Part shown: piece after piece, positions 47,160 through 57,362 of the stretch
Numbering within the stretch: the stretch's first letter is position 1
Layout of the letters: every line of letters begins with the position of its first letter
DNA from: an uncultured Chlorobiaceae bacterium
Lineage (GTDB): Bacteria > Bacteroidota > Chlorobiia > Chlorobiales > Chlorobiaceae
Length of the DNA: 61,240 nucleotides
Assembly (NCBI GenBank): GCA_903839405.1
Contig: CAIMCD010000032.1
Location: forward strand, 1-61,240
Direction of reading: 5' to 3'
The notes under the pieces: generated by a model
What the model was told of the DNA's origin: nothing
Database searches by the model: none
Seen by the model: the letters and a program-made list of their open reading frames with translations, nothing else
Translations under genes and position numbers: made by a program

Positions 47160-47549
47160 TCACGGCTCCACGCTCCACCGATCCCGAAGAAAGGGCAGGC
47201 GCTTCAGCCACGGTAACGAGAGCCAGTAAACAATCATGCCGAGCACATCGGCCAGAAAATCAAGCAACGAGCAATCCCGGAAAATAACGGTTAACTGAAA
47301 CAGCTCAATGCCTGCACCATAGGCCAGCAACACAATTATTTTCCAGAGATTAAAGGGCTTGAGCGGAAAGGAAAAATCCAGCAGAAAAGAGAGCACATAA
47401 AAGGCCTCAAAGTGCTCCACCTTGTCCTTGATGGTAATGCCATAGTCGGCTATTCCGGGAATAGCCGACTCATGGTTGATATAGATAACCGCAAGAATCA
47501 AAAGCAGGCGAGCCTCAATGGGCAGTAACTGGCGGGTGCTCTTATTCAC
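47160..47549 (-). CDS. VanZ-like membrane protein
   Basis: A 129-residue integral membrane protein with four hydrophobic helices. The pattern [54 protein letters not shown] is the VanZ/YdjM-like signature (E-x-x-Q, then R-x-x-x-x-D-x-x-x-D). Its GTG start overlaps the LOG gene stop by 8 bp, with AAAGGA about 10 nt upstream. Function in most bacteria is unknown; VanZ itself gives teicoplanin resistance. Confidence 0.8.
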   Translation of the reverse strand: MNKSTRQLLPIEARLLLILAVIYINHESAIPGIADYGITIKDKVEHFEAFYVLSFLLDFSFPLKPFNLWKIIVLLAYGAGIELFQLTVIFRDCSLLDFLADVLGMIVYWLSLPWLKRLPFLRDRWSVEP

Positions 47550-48195
47550 CGGGAGTTTTTCCTTTCAGCTCTTCATTCTCCGACTCCAGCGCTTTGCGGT
47601 ACTTCGCAAAGTTCCGGCAGGCATGTTCCTCCTTCAACCGGTCGGAGTGAATCTGCTTGATAAGGCCAACCACCTGATCCGGCTCCATCACGTGAAAAAT
47701 CATGTGCATATCGCCTTTTTTGAAAAGCTTGCGCGCCATCACCTCGGTTTCGAGCCAGAGCAGCAGGTTGCTCCAGATTTCGCCGTAGAGAATAATCGGG
47801 GTTTCACAGATATGCTCCACCTGCACAAGCTGCCAGGCGTAAAAAAGCTCAAGCAGCGTGCCGATGCCACCGGGCGCAACCACCACCGCATCGGAGAGCT
47901 CCATAAAGGTATCGAGGCGGGTGCTGAATCGGTCAAACTCCTCCTTGATATCCAGGAATGCGTTGGCGTTCTGCTCACGGGGGAGGCGGATGTTCAGGCC
48001 GATGGAGTGCGTGCCGGAGTGAATGCTTTTGGAACCAGCATTTGCCGCCTGCATCAGCCCCGGCCCGCCACCGGTCACAATATCAAAACCCGCTTCCGCT
48101 AGGCCACGGGCTATGGTAAACACATCAAGATAGTCCTGATCGCCCTCCTCAATGCGAGCCGAGCCGAATATCGCAACCCTGTAATGAAGATCCAT
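47542..48195 (-). CDS. LOG-family Rossmann-fold protein (TIGR00730-like)
   Basis: A 217-residue protein. The nucleotide-binding and catalytic patterns are [32 protein letters not shown] and [18 protein letters not shown] (PGGxGTxxE). Homologues hydrolyse cytokinin riboside monophosphates or other nucleotide monophosphates at the N-glycosidic bond. Coupled to the VanZ gene. Confidence 0.9.
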   Translation of the reverse strand: MDLHYRVAIFGSARIEEGDQDYLDVFTIARGLAEAGFDIVTGGGPGLMQAANAGSKSIHSGTHSIGLNIRLPREQNANAFLDIKEEFDRFSTRLDTFMELSDAVVVAPGGIGTLLELFYAWQLVQVEHICETPIILYGEIWSNLLLWLETEVMARKLFKKGDMHMIFHVMEPDQVVGLIKQIHSDRLKEEHACRNFAKYRKALESENEELKGKTPGE

Positions 48196-48241
48196 TGGTA
48201 AAAATCAAACAACTTTTAAAAAATTATTTACCGAACTAAGA

Positions 48242-50788
48242 CTATTTATTTCTGCTCTTGGTTGATGACTGAATATATCCTCTGGTAAGCCTCAATTGTG
48301 CTTCAGTCACTATTGCATTTTTTAAATTTGCTCCGGATAAATCTGCTCCTCTTATATTTACTCCTCTTAAATTTGCTCCTTTTAAATTTGCTCCTTTTAA
48401 ATTTGCAAATAGTAATGCCGTACTACTTAAATCCGAAAAAGAAAGATTCGCTCCATAAAAATCTTTTATATGTAAAATTGATCCAGAAACATTCAGATGG
48501 TTTAAATATTTTAAAAAAAATACATCTCCTCCAATTCTTTGCCCCATCAATCTCCCTATCCACTCGCCGAAGGAGTCACGTCGTGGCCACGATATATTGG
48601 AAATCTCTTTTGTCAGGGATGAAATTGTTCCAAGCAGGATTAAAAGCGCCTTTTCGGCATTGATGGCCTGTCGGTTTTCCTGACCAAACGGAGGTCGGGG
48701 ATTGAGCAGCTCCATCGGAGTCCCTGAAGCAAGAATCCGATTAATAAAGGCGATAATGGTTTGTTGATGTTCCTGAAGCTGTTCAGGATGTTTTTCAAGC
48801 ATTATCGTATATTCATTCTGCACAAACTTCATCAAATCCTCATCAACCGCTTTCAGGCCAAACAACTCAATCCATCGTTTCAAACACTCCTGAATAGACC
48901 ATCCCTCATCAACATCACGATCATGCTCTCGATACTTTTTTGAGAGTTGTTTGACCTTGCGGACAATGCTTTGAGCCGTCAGATACTCGCCAAAACTTTT
49001 ATGGGTAAATTCAAAGGTTTGTGAACCGCTTTGCTCGCTTCCAGCCTGCCTGAAGTAAAATGCTGCCAGAAGTGATACAATCCCCTTTTCAGCATCTTTC
49101 AAAAAATTATCCAGCAACTTCTGTAATCCTGCATCATGAAAATGCTTTTCAATTTCCTGAACATTTGTGGTTCTGCCATTGCCATGCCACGCTGCAACCG
49201 CTATCTCTTCAAGCACTCGTTGAAAGTCATCATACTTGAATTGTTTAACTGCCCGATGAATTTTAGCCGGATCGTAGGCTCTCTCATAAACCGCCCCAAG
49301 CAAATCACCGTAAATAATATTGAGATTTGTCTCTTTTGTAAACCTTACTTTGCCCCTCTCATAACTCAGCGCAATAAGATAGTTCAACAGGGGTTGTGCG
49401 GTAATCTCCTCAAAATCACGAGTTTTCAGCTCTTCAGGAATGCCTGCATAATTTTTACCGTTTATTGTGCCATAATTTTTCCACCACCGGCTACGCTGAT
49501 CCTCTTCAAGTAAATGTTTATTATCGACATACTCTTTCCTTTCATCATCACTAAGGTAGTAGGGCAAAATGGTTAAAATTTCTCCCTCTCTTCTGAACTC
49601 AGATTCATTTTGCTGTACAACAACATCGCGGCCACTTATCAAAACCTGAACTTTTGCCTTTTGATGGTTAAAGTTCATCACCTTCTTTTGAACTTCACCA
49701 ACAAAGCGGTTAGCCACTTCACCAAGTATTTTACCTTGCATGGAGAGCTCATCAAGGCCATCAAAAACAAGAATCAACTGCTCTTCCTCAAACGGATCAA
49801 AAGTCAGATAACTGTCATATTTCAAAAAGTTATGAATTGCATCAACCATATCATCCTTAACCTCAAACCGGTGAAGGGGCACAAAAATAACGTGATGGTT
49901 CTGGCTTGACAACTTCGCAGCCAGCATCTTCATGAATGAGGACTTCCCGTAACCGGGTCCTCCCCTTATCACCCTTATGGCATCATCCTTATCCGACTTT
50001 TTCAGCCAGCTCAAAATCTCCTCTTCAAGATCAACAACAATCTTTTCCGGTTTATCATGGCTCAATTCATCTTTTGATGATTTTACCGAATCATTTTTTT
50101 TGCTTTTCTTTTTATAGTATCCCCGCAAGGGAATATAAATTTGCTGCAAGCTGAACAGTTCCGAAAAAACCGCACAATTTATTTCCCGCTGAAGATAGTT
50201 TGCATAGTAGCTCCACTCACTCTCTTTTTTTATTACCTTATCGAAGGGTGTATTTAAAAAGCGAGTTATACCATCATAATATTTTGTATTTCCTCTCCAT
50301 TCGCTTTGCAATGAAAAAACAAAATAACTTTTCAGCCTCGGAACTATCTGCTCAATTTCGTTATCCTCAAAATCACATTGTCTTAAAAAATCTTTTACAA
50401 TACGCCCTGACTCCTGAAAGAATGGCAATCTCTCCGGATGGTCAAAAAAATCATTATCAACAAAAAAGTCATCTTCGGCCAAAAGAGCATCCAGCTCTCT
50501 GTCCAATTCAAACGTCTCGATATCATTTTTTGAAAAATCCCGCCGGGTTTCAGTGATCAAGGTCAGCAAGGTATCGGCCAAAGCCCGGCAAACAAGCGTT
50601 GATGCCGCCCGGCCTTCACCATCAAGCTTTATGGCCTCGATGGTATCAATCGCATTGGAAGGAATGCTTGTCCATGTAAAGGGATTGGCATCTTTGAGAA
50701 TTTTTGCCATCCCCTTGAAAAGCTGCACAGGCTTGACCTTCAGCTTTACTGAATCAGCAGGAGTGAGTTGAATGCCCTTGTCTTGCAT
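48242..50788 (-). CDS. NACHT-domain STAND NTPase with C-terminal pentapeptide repeats
   Basis: An 848-residue protein. Residues 1-250 form an acidic alpha-rich domain of no family I can name. A NACHT ATPase follows with P-loop GGPGYGKS (276-283) and Walker B LILVFDGLDE (338-347); the extra small residue and Glu after Asp are NACHT hallmarks. A sensor region ISGRD and the winged-helix/HD part ending TFEFTHKSFGEYLTA come next. About 200 residues of helices follow. Pentapeptide repeats (A-N-L-K-G type) occupy about 770-830. Bacterial NACHT proteins (bNACHT) include NLR-like antiphage sensors. No separate effector gene is adjacent, so the N-terminal domain may be the effector. It lies alone between the LOG protein gene and ligA. 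Confidence 0.85.
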   Translation of the reverse strand: MQDKGIQLTPADSVKLKVKPVQLFKGMAKILKDANPFTWTSIPSNAIDTIEAIKLDGEGRAASTLVCRALADTLLTLITETRRDFSKNDIETFELDRELDALLAEDDFFVDNDFFDHPERLPFFQESGRIVKDFLRQCDFEDNEIEQIVPRLKSYFVFSLQSEWRGNTKYYDGITRFLNTPFDKVIKKESEWSYYANYLQREINCAVFSELFSLQQIYIPLRGYYKKKSKKNDSVKSSKDELSHDKPEKIVVDLEEEILSWLKKSDKDDAIRVIRGGPGYGKSSFMKMLAAKLSSQNHHVIFVPLHRFEVKDDMVDAIHNFLKYDSYLTFDPFEEEQLILVFDGLDELSMQGKILGEVANRFVGEVQKKVMNFNHQKAKVQVLISGRDVVVQQNESEFRREGEILTILPYYLSDDERKEYVDNKHLLEEDQRSRWWKNYGTINGKNYAGIPEELKTRDFEEITAQPLLNYLIALSYERGKVRFTKETNLNIIYGDLLGAVYERAYDPAKIHRAVKQFKYDDFQRVLEEIAVAAWHGNGRTTNVQEIEKHFHDAGLQKLLDNFLKDAEKGIVSLLAAFYFRQAGSEQSGSQTFEFTHKSFGEYLTAQSIVRKVKQLSKKYREHDRDVDEGWSIQECLKRWIELFGLKAVDEDLMKFVQNEYTIMLEKHPEQLQEHQQTIIAFINRILASGTPMELLNPRPPFGQENRQAINAEKALLILLGTISSLTKEISNISWPRRDSFGEWIGRLMGQRIGGDVFFLKYLNHLNVSGSILHIKDFYGANLSFSDLSSTALLFANLKGANLKGANLRGVNIRGADLSGANLKNAIVTEAQLRLTRGYIQSSTKSRNK
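48340..48425 (-). repeat. Short tandem DNA repeat encoding pentapeptides
   Basis: Imperfect 15-bp units (ATTTGCTCCTCTTAA / ATTTGCTCCTTTTAA on the plus strand) repeat four to five times and encode A-N-L-(K/R)-G. Such units can grow or shrink by slippage without a frameshift. Confidence 0.75.
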
Positions 50789-50908
50789 AGCGGTTACCAG
50801 AGAATAACTTTTGGGGAAAAGCAGACAAGAGCAATATATCCGGAACCCGGCGAAGTAACAATCGGGAAAAAGAGCTGTACTATAAAAACTGCAAAAAAGG
50901 TTGCACGG

Positions 50909-52942
<2,034 letters not shown>

Positions 52943-54481
52943 TTATCTGACGGGCGAAAAGGCCCATCCGGCAAGGTTTTTCAAAAACCCAAAAGAGCCC
53001 TGCACGCCAAGCTTCTCCCAGGTAGCGGTCAGCACTTTCGGGTAGCGCCAGGCAACCCGGAGCATCACCATCATCAACTCCTCAATTTTAAGCTCGTCAC
53101 GGAACATCGCCTGACGGTAGCGCTCCGGCAGCTCATCGAGCACAACCATCACCTCGTTCATGAGATCGTTGACAAAGTTCGGCTCATCGGTGGCGGAGTT
53201 AAAACACATATACTTCATAAGATTGGCCATTGAGGCCACATTGGGCTCGTAGGCGCTGATCTTTTCCAGATGCTTTTTCAGAAGGTTGTTTTCACCCAGC
53301 GCCCGGTCGAGATCGGCGGTCAGGTGCTCCAGATTGCGCACCATCGAGCCAAAGCCGCAGAAGGTGAGGGGTGAACCAAGCGATGCGGCATCGCCGAAAA
53401 GGATGATATGGTCGGCTGCAATTTCGCGCGTACGGTTGAAGCCATCATGCGAGTAGGCCGGAATAATGCCGTAGACCGGACGGTGCAGGGTGAACTCCTT
53501 GCCCGGCTTTTTGTACTCCGGCAGGGTTCTGAAGTAGGTCTCAAAAAGGCTGAGCAGCGACTTGTCGTTCAGGGAAACAGCCTCGTCATAAAAGAAGAGA
53601 TAGGTGATATATCGATCCTCTTCCGCCGGGAACCCCTCCCAGATAAACTGCCGCCCGCTCCCCGAAGAGAGATCGGCCGGGCCGGTACTAAGAAGAATTT
53701 CACCAATGTCGAAATCCACATCCTCAAATCCGCTTGCGATGGTGCCGACGGTCGGGCAGACGTGGGTCTGCGGCAGGCCATCGTTGAGCTGCATGGCAAT
53801 GGGTGAGAGAATCCCCATCACGTCAACCAGCACCCGAGCCTTGTAATAGAAAACCTGGTGCGCCCTATCTTCAACCTTGACCACAACATGATCCGGGAAC
53901 TGGTAACAGCAAAGAAAGGTGGTTCCGGCAAGGAGCGTGCTGCCGGGGGCGGCCGTGACCTTCTCGGCTGCAAGTCCGAGCAGCTTGTCGGCATCGACCG
54001 CGCAGTCGAGCACGTTTTCCATGCTCAGGCGTTTCTGGCTGCCGTCCGGCTGGTAGAACTCAACCCACCCCGACTTGTAGCGCCGCAGAATAACCGAGTC
54101 AACCTCGCTCTCGGTAAAGAGCCCGATAGCGGAGAGCTTCAGCAGCTCGGGGCGTGAAATATTCCAGTCGCGGGTTGATTTTGCCGGTCGCTGGCGATCA
54201 AAAATCATCACCTTCCGGCCATACTTCCCGGCCATCACGGCCGCATGAAGCAGGCTGAGCGTACCGCCGGCATAGATCAAATCATACTCGCCGCTCAGCA
54301 CCGCATCTTTCGGCAAGGCAGAAGCAGGCAGAATTACCTCCGGCACCGGGTGCTCCAACTGCTCCCAGTAGCGGTCAAGCTCGCCAATGCGGCGCAAATG
54401 CGCCTCTGCGTCCGGCAGTAACGAGAAGCTTCGGTAGAGATGGGGATGGGTGAGCTTGATTTGATCGAGTAACAACGGCAT
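52943..54481 (-). CDS. cruA: Lycopene cyclase CruA-like flavoprotein
   Basis: A protein of about 512 residues. A dinucleotide-binding region is seen at YDLIYAGGTLSLLHAAVMAGKYGRKVMIFDRQ, though the GxGxxG is degenerate (AGGTLS). Substrate-cavity and second FAD segments are DWNISRPELLKLSAIGLF, VDVMGILSPIA and HIILFGDAASLGSPLTFCGFGSMVRNL. The pattern and length fit the CruA/CruP family of flavin-dependent carotene cyclases, which make gamma- and beta-carotene from lycopene in green sulfur bacteria. The ATG at 54481 (MPLLLDQIK) is preferred; an ATG at 54523 adds 14 residues. It follows the LolD-type gene by under 50 bp. Family naming is from memory of motifs, so moderately sure. Confidence 0.65.
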   Translation of the reverse strand: MPLLLDQIKLTHPHLYRSFSLLPDAEAHLRRIGELDRYWEQLEHPVPEVILPASALPKDAVLSGEYDLIYAGGTLSLLHAAVMAGKYGRKVMIFDRQRPAKSTRDWNISRPELLKLSAIGLFTESEVDSVILRRYKSGWVEFYQPDGSQKRLSMENVLDCAVDADKLLGLAAEKVTAAPGSTLLAGTTFLCCYQFPDHVVVKVEDRAHQVFYYKARVLVDVMGILSPIAMQLNDGLPQTHVCPTVGTIASGFEDVDFDIGEILLSTGPADLSSGSGRQFIWEGFPAEEDRYITYLFFYDEAVSLNDKSLLSLFETYFRTLPEYKKPGKEFTLHRPVYGIIPAYSHDGFNRTREIAADHIILFGDAASLGSPLTFCGFGSMVRNLEHLTADLDRALGENNLLKKHLEKISAYEPNVASMANLMKYMCFNSATDEPNFVNDLMNEVMVVLDELPERYRQAMFRDELKIEELMMVMLRVAWRYPKVLTATWEKLGVQGSFGFLKNLAGWAFSPVR

Positions 54482-54529
54482 GGCTAGTATAGTGGTATGG
54501 GGTATGAAATCACAAAAGTGCATTGCGCG

Positions 54530-55249
54530 TCAGGCGGCACTCTCGGCCGGCTTGCGCAACTGCAGGTCGCTCTCTATTTTTCCGTCCACAAGATTGATCC
54601 TCCGGCCCGCGCGGTTGGCAAACTCCTCATCGTGGGTAACCACAATCACGGTCTGGTTAAGCTCCCGATTCAACCGGTCAAAAAGCTGGTAGACGTTTTT
54701 GGCGGAGCGCGAATCGAGGTTGCCGGTCGGCTCGTCACCAAGCAGCACCTTCGGCTCGTTGGCCAGCGCACGCGCAATGGCTACCCGCTGCTGCTGGCCG
54801 CCGGAGAGCTGGCTTGGCTTGTTGGTGTACTTGTTCTGCATCTCAACCAGATCGAGCAGGTGCATGGCCCGTTCCTTGATCTCCTTGCGGCTGCGCCGGC
54901 CGTTGATCATCATCGGCATACTCACATTTTCAAGCGCGCTGAACTCCGGCAACAGAAAGTGAAACTGGTAGATAAAGCCGATCTTCTCGTTCCGGATGCG
55001 GTTCATGTCGGCCTCTTTTTTCTCGGTAATCTCCTCTCCGTCAATCCACACCTTCCCCTGCGAGGGCTTGTCGAGCCCGCCGATAATATAGAGCAGGGTT
55101 GATTTGCCCGATCCGGATGGCCCGGTAATGGCTACAAACTCCCCGGCCTTGATTTCAAGCGAGAGGTTGGGGATAATGGTCTGGCGGATATCCTTGGAAA
55201 GTTCAAGCTCCTTTCGGATGTGTTCAAGCTTGAGAATTGTTTCAGCCAT
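54530..55249 (-). CDS. lolD: LolD/MacB-type ABC transporter ATPase
   Basis: A 239-residue ABC ATPase. Walker [11 protein letters not shown]-loop [20 protein letters not shown], signature [15 protein letters not shown], Walker [14 protein letters not shown], switch VVTHDEEFA. The [18 protein letters not shown] segment is typical of LolD, the ATPase of lipoprotein release. The membrane partner LolC/E is not adjacent, so the closely related MacB/FtsE types are alternatives. First gene of a run leading to cruA and ligA. Confidence 0.88.
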   Translation of the reverse strand: MAETILKLEHIRKELELSKDIRQTIIPNLSLEIKAGEFVAITGPSGSGKSTLLYIIGGLDKPSQGKVWIDGEEITEKKEADMNRIRNEKIGFIYQFHFLLPEFSALENVSMPMMINGRRSRKEIKERAMHLLDLVEMQNKYTNKPSQLSGGQQQRVAIARALANEPKVLLGDEPTGNLDSRSAKNVYQLFDRLNRELNQTVIVVTHDEEFANRAGRRINLVDGKIESDLQLRKPAESAA

Positions 55250-55351
55250 GCAGTTGAATGCTCAGAGTTCTGGTTTTCTACCGGGCCCGGCCGCCGCTCT
55301 TTAACGCACTACCAAAAGCAACTGCACACCCTGCATCATTATAACAAAAAA

Positions 55352-55368
55352 GCCCCGAATCCCGGAGC
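55352..55368 (-). terminator. Rho-independent terminator downstream of the DUF4411 gene
   Basis: On the minus strand a 6-bp GC stem (GCTCCG/CGGGGC, one G-U) with a 5-nt loop is followed at once by six T (55346-55351). It lies about 110 bp past the toxin stop and probably ends the toxin-antitoxin transcript. The remainder of 55250-55477 shows no gene. Confidence 0.7.
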
Positions 55369-55477
55369 TGAATTTCAGCGCTGATGGAGGTGGGAAGAGA
55401 CCAGGCGCTTATTCGATTATTCGTAAAGCCCTTTTGGTAATCGATACCATTGAGCAAGGAAGGAGATGACTCAAAAA

Positions 55478-55960
55478 CTATCCGAAAACAACTTCCGACT
55501 GTTTAATGAACTCGATAAAATTAATGCAGGGAACAGCAACTTCATGCAATGAACAGACTATCGGGATCTTGCTTTTTGCGGGATTATCAGGGAGCGTTTG
55601 TTGCCGCCCTTCATTTGAGACCAACCCGACACTATAAACACTTGCAGTGGCAACAATAAAAATGTCGTTTTCTCCCACGCCTTTAGGATGGTAACTGTCG
55701 CCATCAATACCGAGGATACGCTTGATTTTTAATGCTTCCTGAACAATCCCGTTCGTGACTTCAAACAACTCAATATTGCAATCGCGGAGCCACTCGGCAC
55801 ATTCAGGTATTTTGTTGGCGACTTCATCAAAAGCCACTCCAGACATTACCAGTCTTTTTGCTGTAATTTGCCCTGCCATCCACTCCCATAGCCCGGGAAA
55901 CTGACGAATCGGATAGTTATCCCACGCATAGATGATTGATGACGCATCAAAGGTTTGCAT
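55478..55960 (-). CDS. PIN-like toxin (DUF4411 family)
   Basis: A 160-residue protein. It begins FDASSIIYAWDNYP, where the early Asp is the first PIN acidic residue. Later GENDIFIVATASVYSVGLVSNE supplies a central Asp and the PIN-like strand-helix end, followed by PIVCSLHEVAVPCINFIEFI. DUF4411 proteins are predicted RNases acting as toxins and commonly pair with Xre/ImmA-IrrE proteins. It overlaps the upstream gene by 14 bp, the usual tight coupling in such modules. Predicted activity, RNA cleavage, is inferred from the fold. Confidence 0.8.
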   Translation of the reverse strand: MQTFDASSIIYAWDNYPIRQFPGLWEWMAGQITAKRLVMSGVAFDEVANKIPECAEWLRDCNIELFEVTNGIVQEALKIKRILGIDGDSYHPKGVGENDIFIVATASVYSVGLVSNEGRQQTLPDNPAKSKIPIVCSLHEVAVPCINFIEFIKQSEVVFG

Positions 55961-57095
55961 AGAAGCTCTCCAGGCTATGCAAATCTTTAATTTTAATGCT
56001 GTCGAGATAATTGCTTGCCTTAGCCAGGGTGATCTGACGAGTACTCAGGGCATCCAAAACGGTGCGCACAAAGGTATCGCCAAATACATGCCTTGGCTCC
56101 CGATGACGATATTTGCGGCTTCCGCGCTCTCTTTGTGGTTCAACCAACTTCGCATGCCATTGCCGGTAAGCGGTATATTCGTTTTCCGGCAAACGACCGG
56201 CATCCAGCAAACGGCGCAAAATCACTTCGCAACTCACACCCCATGCCTTGCATTGGTGATAAAGCCACACATCGAATTGAGCAACCTCATCAGGATGTTC
56301 CGCGTCATTGATGCTTCCAAGAAAAACATCCGGCACCAGCAGAGAGCCCGCAAGGGCATTAGCTTCACGTTCGCGACCCCGATGAGAGAAGAGGTCGTAC
56401 TCATCATCAATCGAACTGCTCTTGTGGAGAATCAAATGAGCTAATTCATGCATGAGCGTAAACGTTTGCCGACGCTCTGAAGACTGTTTTTTAATAACAA
56501 TCACCGGGCAAACCGAATCGTACAGGGTAAAGCCAAGAATCGGGTTCTCCTTTGGAATCTGCCATTTCCCGTTATACCCATTGCTTCGAAAAACCAGAAT
56601 CCCCTTCGCTTCCACTGCCGCACGGTAAGAGTCAAAATCATTGACCTCGTCCAGTTCCAACCACCTGCGCACAATGCTGGCAAATTCAGATATAGCTTGA
56701 CTTTGAAAATCTGGAGGAGTAAAACTTAGCCGATCCGATTCGTCCATATCTTCAAGCAAACTCAGGTAAACTTCCCGCTGTTTTTCAACCCGCTCAATCA
56801 ATTTCCTGAGCGTCGGCGTTACCTCTGGCTTCTGGTTAGTAAGCGTACGGAATTGCATGGTATGAACCTGAGCCTCATCAACGGCTCCTTTTTCCAGAAA
56901 AAAGAGTACCCCACGGCCAAAATAGTCCGCCACTTTGCGTAACTGGTTGAATGTCAAACCATCTTCGCCAGCCATAACCCGGTCAATACTTGCCGCTGCA
57001 ATATCAAGCGCAGCGGCAAGTTCAGCGGTGGTCATGCCATAATCAGCACAACACCAAGCTATACGTTCCGGATTTATTGACTGAATACGTTCCAT
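55947..57095 (-). CDS. Xre-family regulator fused to ImmA/IrrE metallopeptidase domain
   Basis: A 382-residue protein. The N-terminal helix-turn-helix (about 15-70) reads YGMTTAELAAALDIAAASIDRVMAGEDGLTFNQLRKVADYF. The middle carries a COG2856 zinc-protease domain with FTLMHELAHLILHKSS (HExxH) and a downstream EREANALAGSLLVPD motif supplying the third ligand. As first gene of a pair with DUF4411, it should be the antitoxin and autorepressor. A perfect GGTAT-N3-ATACC palindrome lies just upstream of its start. In related systems the protease domain may process a partner. Confidence 0.88.
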   Translation of the reverse strand: MERIQSINPERIAWCCADYGMTTAELAAALDIAAASIDRVMAGEDGLTFNQLRKVADYFGRGVLFFLEKGAVDEAQVHTMQFRTLTNQKPEVTPTLRKLIERVEKQREVYLSLLEDMDESDRLSFTPPDFQSQAISEFASIVRRWLELDEVNDFDSYRAAVEAKGILVFRSNGYNGKWQIPKENPILGFTLYDSVCPVIVIKKQSSERRQTFTLMHELAHLILHKSSSIDDEYDLFSHRGREREANALAGSLLVPDVFLGSINDAEHPDEVAQFDVWLYHQCKAWGVSCEVILRRLLDAGRLPENEYTAYRQWHAKLVEPQRERGSRKYRHREPRHVFGDTFVRTVLDALSTRQITLAKASNYLDSIKIKDLHSLESFYANL

Positions 57096-57123
57096 GACTG
57101 CGGTGAATTCCTTATCTCTACAC

Positions 57124-57136
57124 GGTATGTTATACC
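57124..57136. promoter_or_regulatory. Palindromic operator of the toxin-antitoxin module
   Basis: Perfect arms GGTAT and ATACC with a 3-nt centre, 29 bp before the Xre-gene ATG. On the minus strand it covers the likely -10 (TAACAT, 17 nt after TTTACA). Position and symmetry suit autorepression by the helix-turn-helix protein. Confidence 0.6.
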
Positions 57137-57324
57137 ATGACTATCTGGTTGTAAAGTCAACCCATAAATTTAATATAGAGAGTCCTGTTCAAGATATGAA
57201 GCGGAATCCATTAAAACGCCTACACAGCGCAAACACGATTGTACGTTATGCATGAACCGCTCCCTTTAAGCTGGGTACGCATTAACGGGATTCGTCCGGT
57301 TTACCGCGATATCCGGCTTCCCTT
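57137..57324 (+). repeat. Direct repeat copy A (truncated 5' duplicate of the DUF2156 gene)
   Basis: Aligns with 59679-59850. The last 98 bp (57227-57324) differ at only about four positions, including one indel. The upstream part (57137-57180) is clearly related but more diverged, and the middle is poorly alignable. Similarity ends abruptly after GGCTTCCCTT. Confidence 0.88.
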
Positions 57325-57358
57325 GACACGGGCAGCCGGATATGTTGAATACGTGTGA
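57248..57358 (+). pseudogene. Truncated 36-codon remnant of the DUF2156 gene
   Basis: The frame MHEPLPLSWVRINGIRP... matches residues 1-25 of the intact gene at 59774, with one change (Leu to Pro at residue 4). It then runs eleven codons into unrelated sequence and stops at 57356. It lacks all catalytic regions. The break coincides with the edge of the cyc2 cassette. Confidence 0.8.
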
Positions 57359-57362
57359 TACG

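Noticed and set aside
48340..48425. CRISPR-like repeat pattern
   Set aside because: The units are contiguous 15-mers in frame with pentapeptide codons, with no spacers.
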